A stretch of DNA of 64,000 bases from Psococerastis gibbosa (taxonomy: Eukaryota > Arthropoda > Insecta > Psocodea > Psocidae), in the NCBI GenBank assembly GCA_963971405.1, contig OZ020484.1:24614001-24678000 (forward strand), given 5' to 3'. The number at the start of each line of letters is the position of its first letter. Position 1 is the first letter of the stretch. The notes under the pieces were generated by a model. That model was given only the letters and a program-made list of their open reading frames with translations. It did not search any database and was not told the DNA's origin. The translations under genes and the position numbers were made by a program. Below are positions 12,201 through 23,600 of this stretch, piece after piece.

Positions 12201-14608
12201 ATCCCACCAGGAATGATTCTCTTTTATTGGTCGGAGATGCTTCTGGCAGTCAAAAGCATTCACGACAACAGTAAGTTATTTCATCATGTTTCAAATTCGG
12301 ATAAACATTTTGTGAAGATAACATTCTGATCCCATCAATATTGAGAAAAATATTCCGTTCGCGAGAGTCACTCCACTTTAATTCCCGATAGAGTGCAAAA
12401 CCCAGTTAAAAATCCGTGTTTTACAATTTTCTAAATTAAATGATGGCTTTTTGTTCTATTACTAAGTGCAACTCAGCTTAGTTAGGACTATAAAGCCCCC
12501 CTCTCACACTCTACTGGGAAAGCCCGGGACCGCCTGCTTTACATGGCTTCCGAAGCATAGCCAGAAAATGTAGCAAGTGTGGGACTCGAACCAGCAACCT
12601 ATCGGTTGATAGTCGGAGTCCGTACCACTACTCTACATGTTTTGTCCTTTCTACTTTTAGACATTATTCATCGGGATTTGAAGCCAGCTAACTTTCTGTT
12701 GGTTCAAGGCCGTCTGAAACTCATTGATTTTGGAATCGCGTCCTCTATTCAGAATGAACAGACTAGTGTTTTTAAGGATTCCCAATCTGGCACTCCTAAT
12801 TACATGAGTCCAGAAGCTTGGGAGGATCTGGGCATGGGAGGTCAACGTGTCGTCAAGGTAAACCGATAAGATAATTAATTGACAGTATAGTTCGAACGAG
12901 AGGCTATACCGCATAGGCGGCTATTCCACTTGTCAATATTCCGTCATTTGTGCATCAATAATTGATGAGATTTTTGTTTTAATGAGACTATTATGTAGAT
13001 ACTTAACTTATCTATTATAAATTCAGTTGTACTATGGTAGAGACTTATTATTGATGCATAAATGACGGAATATTGACAATATATGCCATAGGAGGCAATC
13101 CTTCATGTGAGCTAAATGTGTTTTTTTTTTTTTAAACTTGAAACTTTGAATTATAATTGGAACTGTCTCAAAATAATGGCATATGTACAGTACAATAAAT
13201 AAATATTAGTTATCGGAAATATTATGAAAGGAGAGATTTCATAATATTTTATGTACAAATGATCTTAATTAATTCCTGGTTCTACAGTCTCAAAGCTATG
13301 AAAATGGTCACACGAATAATTAATTAATTTTGTCAAACAAGAGCGTATTCTGCATACAAAGGAGCCTGGGTATTAAAAAAAATATATATATTTAATTCCA
13401 TTTGCCTCAGCAGGAAATATATAAATTTAGAAAATAATGATCTTGTGAAAAATACTTTAGAAAAACATGTTCATATTAATCAGATTTGATAGAATAGAAA
13501 ATTCTTTATACTTTCCAGATTGGCCGAAAAACTGACGTATGGTCTTTAGGATGCATACTATATACATTTCTTTACGGAAAGACACCATTTCAGGAATTCA
13601 CGAATCAGGTTGCCAAATTCCGTGCAATTACAAATCCTCACCACGTAATTAAATTTCCACCAGTGCCAGGGGTTCCAAAAATGTTATTGCACGCATGCCG
13701 ACGTTGTCTTGTTCACGATAAAGATAAGAGAGCATCTATTGAAGAGCTTCTGGCTTTAATAAATCAGGTATAGCATTACTTTGGGCTGCTGCTTAAAAAG
13801 AATGAAAATACAACAATTATTTAGGACAAGGTATATTTTAATTGAGAACAAATGTGAAAATATCTTTTTCTCCAAACCCGATTATGAACATGAACCACGC
13901 CCAGACTATGTGAAAAGTCGTGAAATAATGGAGTTTTTGTCAATGGTACAAAATTTCTGATACCATATGAGACATATTTTCGAAAAAAATGCAAATTTTC
14001 TTTCCATTAGAAAATGTGAACCACCTAAAAATTGATATTTCCTCCATATTTCACACTGAAAAGATACCATTTTGTAGACGTGAAAATATTTATACCCCAT
14101 GTCAAATTATTCTTTAGATGTGTAAGAAGGATTCAAGAAAGACAAAACATCAGAAAAAGACTTCGATGGCCAGGTGGTAACGTGCTTGCACTTGTGCGAG
14201 TCTTTACACGCCATGCGATCGGAGACGTGTCGTAAATCAGCACGGGTACTAACCTACAGAGGCGACTGACAAGGTCAATCGGATACATCCATTAAATTGT
14301 TTGTATGCGATTAATCTTTAAAAAAAAAAAAAAAAAATTCTGACTAATAGCTGTTGCAGGTTGTAAATTTCCTGCAGCAACGCGGGAATTGTAACGCTTC
14401 CGAACTGATAAGAATTGATATGCACCGTTCATTTCAGATTTTGATGACACCGTCAGAAGTAATTGGAAAATTGCGGGGCGTTCTTGATTCTGCTTCGTTT
14501 CAAATAGCCTCGAAGGCTATAATAGGCAATGAAGGATCAACTGATATTAGACAGCGTGATCAAGAACGAGAAGCAAATGCTGAGAATATGGTGCCAAAAT
14601 TAGTCTGA
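9226..14608 (+). CDS. TTK: Dual-specificity kinase TTK/MPS1
   Basis: Kinetochore kinase of the spindle-assembly checkpoint. Exons: 9226-10070, 10970-11093, 11561-11706, 12101-12270, 12661-12857, 13519-13767, 14360-14608. Total 1980 nt, 659 residues; all junctions GT-AG and in phase. The kinase domain lies near residues 300-575: glycine loop GKGGSSKV (314-321), catalytic Lys335 in [12 protein letters not shown] (Asp434), DFG (Asp451), and an activation segment ending [11 protein letters not shown]. The region after the glycine loop and the LIDFGIA stretch match the MPS1 family. The 290-residue N-terminus is low-complexity and charged; I see no clear TPR region such as vertebrate TTK has. I chose the ATG at 9226 because upstream in-frame codons are only GTG. 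Three introns carry repeats, two of them SINEs lying right next to splice acceptors. A poly(A) signal AATAAA is at 14643-14648. Confidence 0.93.
12446..12640 (-). mobile_element. SINE family I copy in TTK intron 4
   Basis: tRNA-derived SINE on the minus strand. Reading that strand: head ACATGTAGAGTAGTGGTACGG with an A-box-like block, B box GGTTCGAGTCCCAC, then a conserved body (GGCGGTCCCGGGCTTTC). Other copies lie at 30722, 31636, 32967, 41567 and 57395. The head ends about 20 bp before the splice acceptor of TTK exon 5. Confidence 0.85.
12931..13078. repeat. Short fold-back element in TTK intron 5
   Basis: Two 32-bp arms at 12931-12962 and 13047-13078. TGTCAATATTCCGTCATTTG is complemented on the right with one mismatch visible. 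About 85 bp of AT-rich loop, no coding. Confidence 0.8.
14163..14338 (+). mobile_element. SINE family IV copy with poly(A) tail in TTK intron 6
   Basis: Begins with a tRNA-like block (TGGCCAGGTGGTAACGTGC) and ends in about 17-18 adenines at 14319-14338. Shares its body with 7190-7350. The poly(A) tail ends 20 bp before the exon 7 acceptor AG (14358-14359). Confidence 0.7.
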
Positions 14609-16199
14609 AACATGGATCCGACTCGTAGGTTTTGTTGTTTTTAATAAATTTTAAATAATAGTAATGCATCTTCTAATCTTAATAATTTGTACGATACAGC
14701 GATTCTATTTCATTCAGCTTGTATTAGGACCCCACCTTATGAGCAAATCGGACAACCCGGGATACCCCGCTACACATATTTTGTAAAGCCAAATTCCACA
14801 GGAAATATTTATTGTAGAGCTATAAATATATCATAGGTATTGGAAGAAATATTTCTATTAGAATTTAATATTTTAAAAATAAAACTACACAATTTCCACA
14901 AAAATGTAATTAAACGTGACAGCGGTTTCTCTATATCTCTACATTTTGATACATGGTATCTAGCCATCACCAACACCGATTTTCCTCAATATTCTAAATT
15001 TATTTGTATAAAAAATTATTGATACGACGTCTGGATATGGAAGGGATTTGAAAAGGGGGCAATCGATGGTAGTGATAATTCATGTATCATAATGAAAAGA
15101 AGTATAATTTCGTCTGTCGTATGATATTTGTTTTTAGCTCTACAATGAATTTTTCTTGTGAAATTCGACTTTTTACAACAAATAAAAACAGTAGTGAGGG
15201 AGTCCGATTTGCTCTTAGCCAAGTCGCAAATAACCCTTAATATCTATTATGTAGTTTACATTCTATTTCGGTTGGGACTGAGGCCGGAAGGCTGTATAAT
15301 TATTGAAATCCATTCGGAATTGTTATGAAATAAAACTATATTAACCATCCGCCTCGAACGCGGGGCCTCGGCGCTTTGTGCCTCGCCTCTAATTGCTTTG
15401 TTAAATGCTAGGAGTTTCGGTTGCCGGGATAGACAGTCGGATTTAGTGAATTAATTCTAATATGTAAACTATGTACGTTTGCTAATATATATTACCCAAC
15501 TAGGCCAACTTTATTTAATCTTGCAGGAGCTCTTAAATAGGCAAGCAGTCGACTCCCATCTATCACGAATTATATTATTCAACACCGTTAGGGGTGAGCG
15601 TATTTTTCACATTCTCCGCTAAAAGAGAATGGGCTGTCTAATATAATGTACCCTACAACTTAATCTCTGTTCTATTTTACCTATCGCATGCCTTTACACT
15701 TCATGCAACTTTTCATAGCATAAATCTCACCGTGGTGGCGGAAACAATGTTTTCACTATGCCGCTATGCTGAGGTTTATGTTCTTGGGACTCTATTTAAA
15801 TCTGTAATTAAAAAAAAAAGTAAAATTTGATGTATCAGCGATTTGTTTTTTACCCTTAACTAATATTTTACAATATATGTACAGTAAGAGAGTGCAATTC
15901 ATTGAGAAATTTTGAGCCTGAGAGTATTATGTATATTATTGCGTATATTATTCTCTGCGCCACCATTTAAAGAGGACTTATTACAGAATAATTATAACTT
16001 TCACTGTCTGAGTCAGGAGATACTAAAGAATAGGAGACAAACGGCGCGATCACCTTTCAGACAATCGGAGGGGGAAATGCCTTATAAGTGTAAAATTAAA
16101 TATCTCATGAAATATCAATCTGTCAAAAATATAAAGAAAAACAGAAGAAATTTTTCTGATCACTATGATATAAAATCTATCGTAAGTACATAACTCTTT

Positions 16200-16390
16200 C
16201 TAACAGAATGGTCACAATTATCGAATTTGATTTGTACAAAAACAATGGGTGTGACAGTCCCGGGGAAGGAGGTCAAAAACTGGTCAACTGCTGTTAAAGG
16301 CCAGATGTTATATCGAAATGTTGATATGAAGCATTTCTCCTAATTCAATGTATATTTTTGACGGCTCTACGACTTTGTACAAAAACGCGT
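16200..16390 (+). repeat. Dispersed repeat family S, copy 1
   Basis: Resembles 61848-62040 over most of its length (shared ATCGAATTTGATTTG-like start, GTCCCGGGGAAGGAG, and a TATTTTTGACGGCT block near the end). Weaker relatives are at 17151-17290 and 57960-58070. No coding; nature unknown. Confidence 0.55.
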
Positions 16391-16565
16391 AGTGGGGGCA
16401 CTTATATGCTCTTAATGTCAGAGACTGCTGTCTTAAAGACAGATTAAATTTTTGCCAGGTCACATGTGTTGCTACTCGATGGTTACAAATAATAAAAAGT
16501 GCAGGTATACTTCACTGAGCGAGTGAGTAGAAATCACGGTAAGTTGACTGAGGCATACTGCACAG

Positions 16566-16663
16566 GTGTTACGCGAACAGTCGTCTTTCAAATGATATCA
16601 TTATATGCGATGCGAGCTTTCGTATATATATCATTTGTAGGATGACTGTTGATCGCGTAACAC
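16566..16663. repeat. Imperfect palindrome
   Basis: GTGTTACGCGAACAGTC at 16566 is mirrored by GACTGTTGATCGCGTAACAC ending at 16663. Arms are about 40 bp with several mismatches and an AT-rich centre. Possibly a decayed terminal-inverted-repeat element. Confidence 0.65.
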
Positions 16664-16820
16664 TTGCTCAGACAACAGTCAGTATCTTTTCTGCTGTGAC
16701 GTATGGCTCACTTCAGGCTAGCCTTATAATATTGGTCCTAAACAAAGTGAATTTCAAACTGTTTGTGTGCGTCAGTATTTATTGGTGTAAAATATACACT
16801 AGGAAGACGCAATAAAAAAA

Positions 16821-16910
16821 CTTTTCGGCTCTGGCCGATCAGGTGTAGGGAGATTTCATAAAAGCACTGACCCCGCCTCGCAGGGCTGCATTTCTCTCTC
16901 CCTTATAAAT
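16821..16910 (+). repeat. Dispersed repeat shared with 48471-48545
   Basis: Both copies carry TTTCGGCTC(T/C)GGCCGA, CAGGTGTAGGGAGATT and GACCCCGC in the same order. Unknown family. Confidence 0.6.
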
Positions 16911-17150
16911 GATAACTTTGCACTAATAAAGTACACTAGCACATATTTCGCAAAATCGCCGGCCCTGTTTTAGCCCTTTTAGAACGCTGTGTAGACGACT
17001 ATGAACTTAAGTAAAGAAAAATTCTTTTATGTTCTATTAATATCCTAATTTCTCATGAAATATCGATCGTAGAGCAATAGATTAGGTACCATAAAATAGG
17101 AAAAATATTGCTCCATGCTTTGATGCACGTTATGTTGCCGTCCTTAACAC

Positions 17151-17290
17151 AGATCGGCGACAGTTATGCAATTTGATTTGTTAAAAATAATGAAAAATAT
17201 TTGACCTGAGGATGCCAGGTCGAAGGAGTTCTAATTATTGAAAGAAAGAATTGGTGTTAGTCACGGCCACATGCTATGTATCAAAATGAA
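17151..17290 (+). repeat. Dispersed repeat family S, diverged copy
   Basis: Shares ATTTGATTTG, GTCGAAGGAGTT and a GGCCACATG block with the copies at 16200, 57960 and 61848. Heavily diverged. Confidence 0.4.
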
Positions 17291-17686
17291 GAGGAAGATT
17301 ATTCTACTTCATAACATCTCATGTATGACGCTAAGATTGAAATGTCATGAGAAGTTTGGTTTTATGCAACAAAAAATAAACTGCCATTCTTAATGGTGGA
17401 CTCAATATTTCCATCCTAAATTCTGTAGCAAAAAAATATAATTATAATAATTATTAGAAGAATTGTTGATATGGAATTGTGACCTGCGATACCTCATACA
17501 CTATATTATACAGTACATCGTGCTTTGCCGATTTCACTGGCTACTGTAGCCATTGTCACTAAGAATTGCTTATAAAGTCAGGGGTTAGTCGTTATCTTAA
17601 CTTAAGACACAAAGGTGTCACCATAGCTTAATTAACCGCTTTTGTGAGATATGCGGGTACAAATACATAATCCAATTTCATGCTAC

Positions 17687-20600
17687 TTAAAAATCAAAAT
17701 CTGGCATAGCATTGCTATAAAGGTTCGGATTAAAAGGATCACTGCGAGGGAACGAGGGATGCCACCAACTGAGCACGCGAACCTTCGCCACATTATCTAT
17801 GCTTAGATGGCACGACTGGTATGGGCCAGGGCCATTATTGAACTGCAGGTGCACATGGTAGAACTGGCATTTCTGCGACATACTCAGTTTAACTGATGTC
17901 AAAACTTGTCCTATGAGCATCGGTAAAGGACAGTAATCGGAAGAGAGAATCTGCAATGAAATATTAATACTTCAAATTTTTATCTGGATTTTACTATATC
18001 ATTGCAAAACAACACGATTGTAAATAGGAATCAAGAGGCTGTTGATTTCGTGTCGATAGAATGACTGTACAATCAAATTATAACATATGTATGGATACCT
18101 TACAAAGACATTCGACGCCAGCGTCAGACGCTGAGAAATTTGTCATTGGAGCAAATGGTTGATGCAAAACCACAGAGTCGACTTCAGAAGATTTCCGACG
18201 CTAGTGCACGATTTCCCGAAAACCATGCTCCGCGCCAGAAATCTATCGAAGTAGACTTTGCTTTTGCACGAAACCTTTTCCCAGCATGCCCACCGCGTTC
18301 CATTCGTTCGTGAGATGAGAGGCACGGCGAATCAAGCTCAACTTCTTTTGACTCATTTTTATTTGCGATTGATGAGATCCGGTAATTATTTTCTGAGTAA
18401 TTTCTAACTAAATTACCTACAGCCTGTCTTTTCCTGCTGTAACCATGCCATTGGTCATGGCTTCATGGACACGGCAAAATTAAACCACGTGAGAATTTTT
18501 CTCTGAAAAATACAAATTATGGCTACATTCAGAAGCCCGTATTCTCTAACATGATGCATTACAGGGGCTATGAAATCCTGTCCCACTGCAGCAATGGAGA
18601 TAGTACTGGACTTCCCACCCCTCCATGTTGCAGTGGAAACTTCAGCTGAAATGGGATTATTAGGAGTGGAAGGGCAATTAAGAGAGACTCAGCCTTTCTG
18701 ACTACGTCTGACCACTGCCTGGATATGCCAGGCAATAGAATCCATCCAAAATACTGTTTTAGGAGGGAATTCGAAACTATATTAGGGACAATGAAAGAGT
18801 GCTGCGAATCAGCAGGAATTCGCAATAGTCACACAAACAAGTGGTTTACTGGTGGCTCTAGGCTAGGAAGTACAAAACCAAGAACAGGCCTTGGCGTCTT
18901 AGGTGCTAGGGTTAAATATCTGGAGTCTTTTGGGGAGATCTTGGGGAGTCTTGCAGATTCTGTAATGAAGGTGCGGAGGACCTGCGATGCTATGCAATCG
19001 CACAAAGAAGAGCAGCATGCTCGGGAAGCTTGAAGTTACATGTAAAAGACCTACCACTTCTGAATCCCCTCAAGATCCTGGCTCTCCTGAGGGAGATAGG
19101 CCTCGAGAAAGTGATGTAGATACTTTGTTGTAGGGGGCACAATAGGCCAACACAGGTAACACCTGCACCCAAATTTAAAAAAAAAAACAAAGTAAATTAC
19201 CTGCAGGACTTTGCAATTTTCATCTACATTTGCTTGGACGTCATCGAGCATATCGTACAGCTTAGGCTTCTCATCAGCATCACTAAGTCGCCGTCTATTG
19301 CATACATTGATTTTAGTTTCTTTTAGTTTAAAACTGAACAGCCACTGCTCACTCTGGTTCGCTTTCTAAAAAAGAAAAATGAGAAATTTTCTTATCCTTA
19401 GCTAATCGTACATTATTATTACACTACATAAATACTACCGTGAGCTAACATTTGTACTACCCGACCACGTTACGAAGACATTCGTTTAGCATATTTATTG
19501 TAAGGATAAACATTATAGCATTATGACTATATATAATAATTGCACACTTAATGACAATAAATTGTGCATTATGCAATATTTCATTTTAAATGAGAGTGAA
19601 TTTTTAAAAGGGAAATTCATCTACCTATTGAGACGGCGACCAATTTCCGAAAATTTTATTCACAATTTTTCATTTCATGACCCCTTGAGTCTGAAACCAC
19701 CCCCCGTTCAAAATGTTATAGGCCTATACTGTATATGTATACGTACGTATATCGATTTTAGGAAACACTGTAACTTCCGTCGATATTATCTGATTTTAAT
19801 GAAACTTGGCACAAAAATTGATCACATAAATGCCTTGATCGAATACGTTAGCCAGCAAGACCCGCGATTTTGTTCCAAGATGGTGGCCGATTAAAACCTT
19901 AAATAATTCATATCTCAGTTCATATTGATCGCAGAGGAATGATTTTTTAGCTCATAAATTCAACTTTCATTTGGCGGGGTTTCCACCGACCTCTCATTGC
20001 AGAATGCACTTACGTTGACGTGGTAGCAGACATTCAAGACTTAGGCGGGGTTTCCACCGACCTCTCATTGCAGAATGCAAATGACATTGAATTTTTCTTT
20101 TTATAGAAGTTTACAAGCGGGGCTTGGGACCGCTTCGCGGACCCGCCCCCCTTGCGCCTGCGGCGGGCGGCAGCTCGCCCCTTCGGAGCTCGCATGCCAC
20201 CTGAGAATGGTCGTAGTGACCCTGTTTAGTTGTTGAATCCAAACCAAGCAGGTACTGGCACAGCGGCACTCCACAACAGTCCCCTGCACTTAGCTTAACC
20301 AAGCAGCTACCTCCCAAAATAGTATGAAAATCTGGTGTTGCACACAACCCCCATTCATAAGAGGCAACTCAGGTACCGGCACAGCGGCACTCCACAACTC
20401 GTGAACCCTCTAGAACAGTCCCCTGCACTTAGCTTATGGACATGGAAGGCTCACCATTCTGTTTGTTTTTAGGGTTCTTCCGGCAATTATTCGAATTCTT
20501 TTCGCCGTAAAAACCATTGTTGAACTTCAATGAACATTAAAAAAAAAAGAATTGTCCAAATTGGTCCAGGTGTTGTTGAGTTATGCGCTTACCAACACAT

Positions 20601-23600
20601 TTTGCGATTAATTTTTATATTATAGATTAAAATGTTTGTCCTTAACATATCCCATGACGCCATTTTTTAATTTTAGTTTGTTTGTTTGTGATGTTTCTAT
20701 GATGATCATTGATCAATTTTAACTATGGCATAGAGTAAAACAAAAATTGACGTCAATGTCATGAGCATTCTGCAATGCGAGGTCGATGGAAACCCCGCCT
20801 AAGTCTTGAATTTCTGCTACCACGTCAACGTAAGTGCATTCTGCAATGAGAGGTCGGTGGAAACCCCGCCAAATGAAAGTTGAATTTATGAGCTAAAAAA
20901 TCATTCCTCTGCGATCAATATGAACTGAGATATGAATTATTTAAGGTTTTAATCGGCCACCATCTTGGAACAATTTCGCGGGTCTTGCTGGCCAAAGACT
21001 ACAAATGTAATTTTACCTTACACCAGCAATCCACACACCGCATCCGCAGCAAAGACATGGGAATGGACTTAGCAGGAGATTTGACCAGAAATGGCGGGTA
21101 TGTGTAGTACAGGGAGCGAATCACCAGAGAACGCAGTCCATATCGACGTACCATGCAACGCGGTCGTAGTATTTCTGGCATACTATCAACATGCTTGTAA
21201 TTCCTATTTCAAATTAAATCACAATGATCAAACAATGGGGTACATACATCTGCAATAGGAAAGAAAAAGCTCTGAATTACTCTTCCTCTGCGTTTATTTC
21301 TCGCGTACAGAACAAAGAAAAGTAACTGAAATTAGAGGATAAATAAAAACTGGACTTGGCGGGATTCAAACCCACGATTTACGCCTAACCGGGGCGTCGT
21401 CTTAACCGCTCGACCACAAGCTCGCACAAGAACAGCTAATGAATATCCTCATACTTATATGCTCATATTTTGACATGATTCGTATTGTTAGACAGGTTAG
21501 CACAGCTACACAACTATCCAACCGAATAAGTCTGTGAGCTTACTTAATGCCATAAAACACATTAGTGCAGTATTATATTGAGTATATAACACTGACTTTT
21601 TTAAATTAACTTTTGGTTGAAGAGGTAACCTCCACGTTATAACTGAAATTAGAGGATAAATAAAAACTGGACTGTGTGGGCTTGTGGTCGAGCGGTTAAG
21701 GGTTAGGCGTAGATTCAAATTCCGCCAAGTCATGTTTTTATTTATCCTCTAATTTCAGCTATAACGTGGAGGTTGCCTCTTCAACCAAAAGTTAATTTAA
21801 AAAAGTCAGTGTTACATTATACCCTCAGGCTGCCATCTCGTCGATTGCTAGCTACGAACACAACGAGGACTTTGATATTCTGCAATGCAGGAAATCGTGA
21901 GCAATCTCATCCGCACTGGCTGCACCATAGTACTACAATGGATCCCTGGGCATGCTGATGTCCATGGAAATGAGGAAGCGGATAGACTCGCCAGAGAGGG
22001 AGCTGCTATGGAACAACCTGACAAACCCATGACCTTAAGTGACTGTAAGAGGCATACCAAAGAATTCTTTCAGGTTAAGTGCGGGACAGCTCACGGGACC
22101 GACGCCGCTGGAAAAACATGGGAAAAACTAGTGCAGAAGAAAGACAGGCCGTCAAAGAACCTACCCAGATACCAGTCAGTTGCGGAATTTAGGTTAACTA
22201 CAGGTCATGACTACCTTCAGAAACATCTCCACCGTATAGGTGTAGCAGCGGAGCCTTTCTGCCCTTTATGCGACACCCGGGATGAGATGGACGGAAACCA
22301 TCTTAAGACGTGCCAGGCTCTTGTCAGTAGCAGAGGTTCACCAGATTATGTGTTGTATTGGGCTGCAAGAAAGCTGATGGCGGAAGCCTAGTGCTATGGT
22401 GTAATTAAAAAAAAATACATATTTTACTCCATATAATACTGCAATGATGTGCAAAGAAAAGTAGCATGTTTCTAGGGTTAAAAAACCTTCCGTTGTGAAT
22501 TTTGGTTATGCCTGAGCTAGTCCTAAAGGCCATATTTCAAAATATATTTATTCAGGTCAAGTTATGTATGATTTAATTGCTATTTCAAAAATTGTCTACC
22601 ATAAGCAATGGTGACACTAATTATTATATTCGTACTTTGGCCTGTTCTGTTATGCAAGCCTACTCGCAAATAATGATTGACGACATGTACCGGTTGTGAA
22701 TTGTTAGTTAGAGATATCGCTCAGATCGTGTATTGATATTCAATAACAAAATTATATTTCTTATAACCCTGGATAATGATCTCAGAAATATATCAGGCGC
22801 TCCTTGACAGCTTTAACTCCAAACGGCTCAAGGTACATAGAAGAAGTAATGAGTAGGACCAATCCACCATTACAAAAGCACATACCTTTTGTATAAAGAG
22901 AACCAAAATGCTGCGGTTCTTGTCACTGCCCGACAAGTTGAACAAATCCCAGCGAAAGTTACAACGTCCTCAGGGGCTATATATTCCGATATAAGGTGCC
23001 ACACCTCCATCGGGTAAACTTTTCCCTCTTCTCCATCATCGATAATTTGCAATACTGTTTTTTTCTTTCGACGCGAGACTGCTTTAACTGGCGCACCATC
23101 TTCAGGTTCATCACACTCTGAATCTGAAAGCGGCTCATCGAGCTTTTCGTCCCAAGCTCGATCATCCTCTTGAATATTCAACTGCTTTACTGTAAAAATT
23201 AATTAGCCCTTAATCCCATTATGTCGAAACATAGCAACCACCAGAGATACGTACTGTATATACAATAGGTAGGCTTATACACTAACGAAATTTGAAAACA
23301 ATGTCGAATATTTACTAAGTTATCAAATTGACTCGAATTGCAAGTACCTATTCGTGTCATTCAGGGCCTGAAAGTGACCAGCATATGATATTAGATATTA
23401 TGATGACCAGGAACACCACCATACGAATCAATAATTATTATTACACTTAACTGTTAGATATAGGACCTGCAGCCCTTGCGTGGGAACCTATCTATCAATT
23501 TGTATCGGTACCGAGACAGATAAATATGAGTAGTTCCATGGTAAAAAATTGTACTACTCTTAAATGTCATTTGCCTCACTTTCCCCATCCCAAAGCACTG

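Larger units (their letters stand above)
14609..17686. other. Convergent intergenic stretch between TTK and TMEM183
   Basis: Three kilobases of AT-rich DNA without a gene I can support. It holds the TTK 3' UTR with AATAAA at 14643, an imperfect palindrome at 16566, and parts of two dispersed repeats near 16200-16330 and 16821-16910. The open frame at 15912-16193 (plus, 93 residues) is lysine-rich with no recognisable domain, and part of it runs into repeat sequence, so I do not call it. Confidence 0.6.

Noticed and set aside
19523-19894. Plus-strand open frame of 123 residues
   Set aside because: Runs into the palindrome arm, has low-complexity AT-driven composition and no domain.
20101-20347. 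Two minus-strand frames in the GC-rich block
   Set aside because: Overlapping frames in GC-rich DNA with an internal repeat; no start context or homology.
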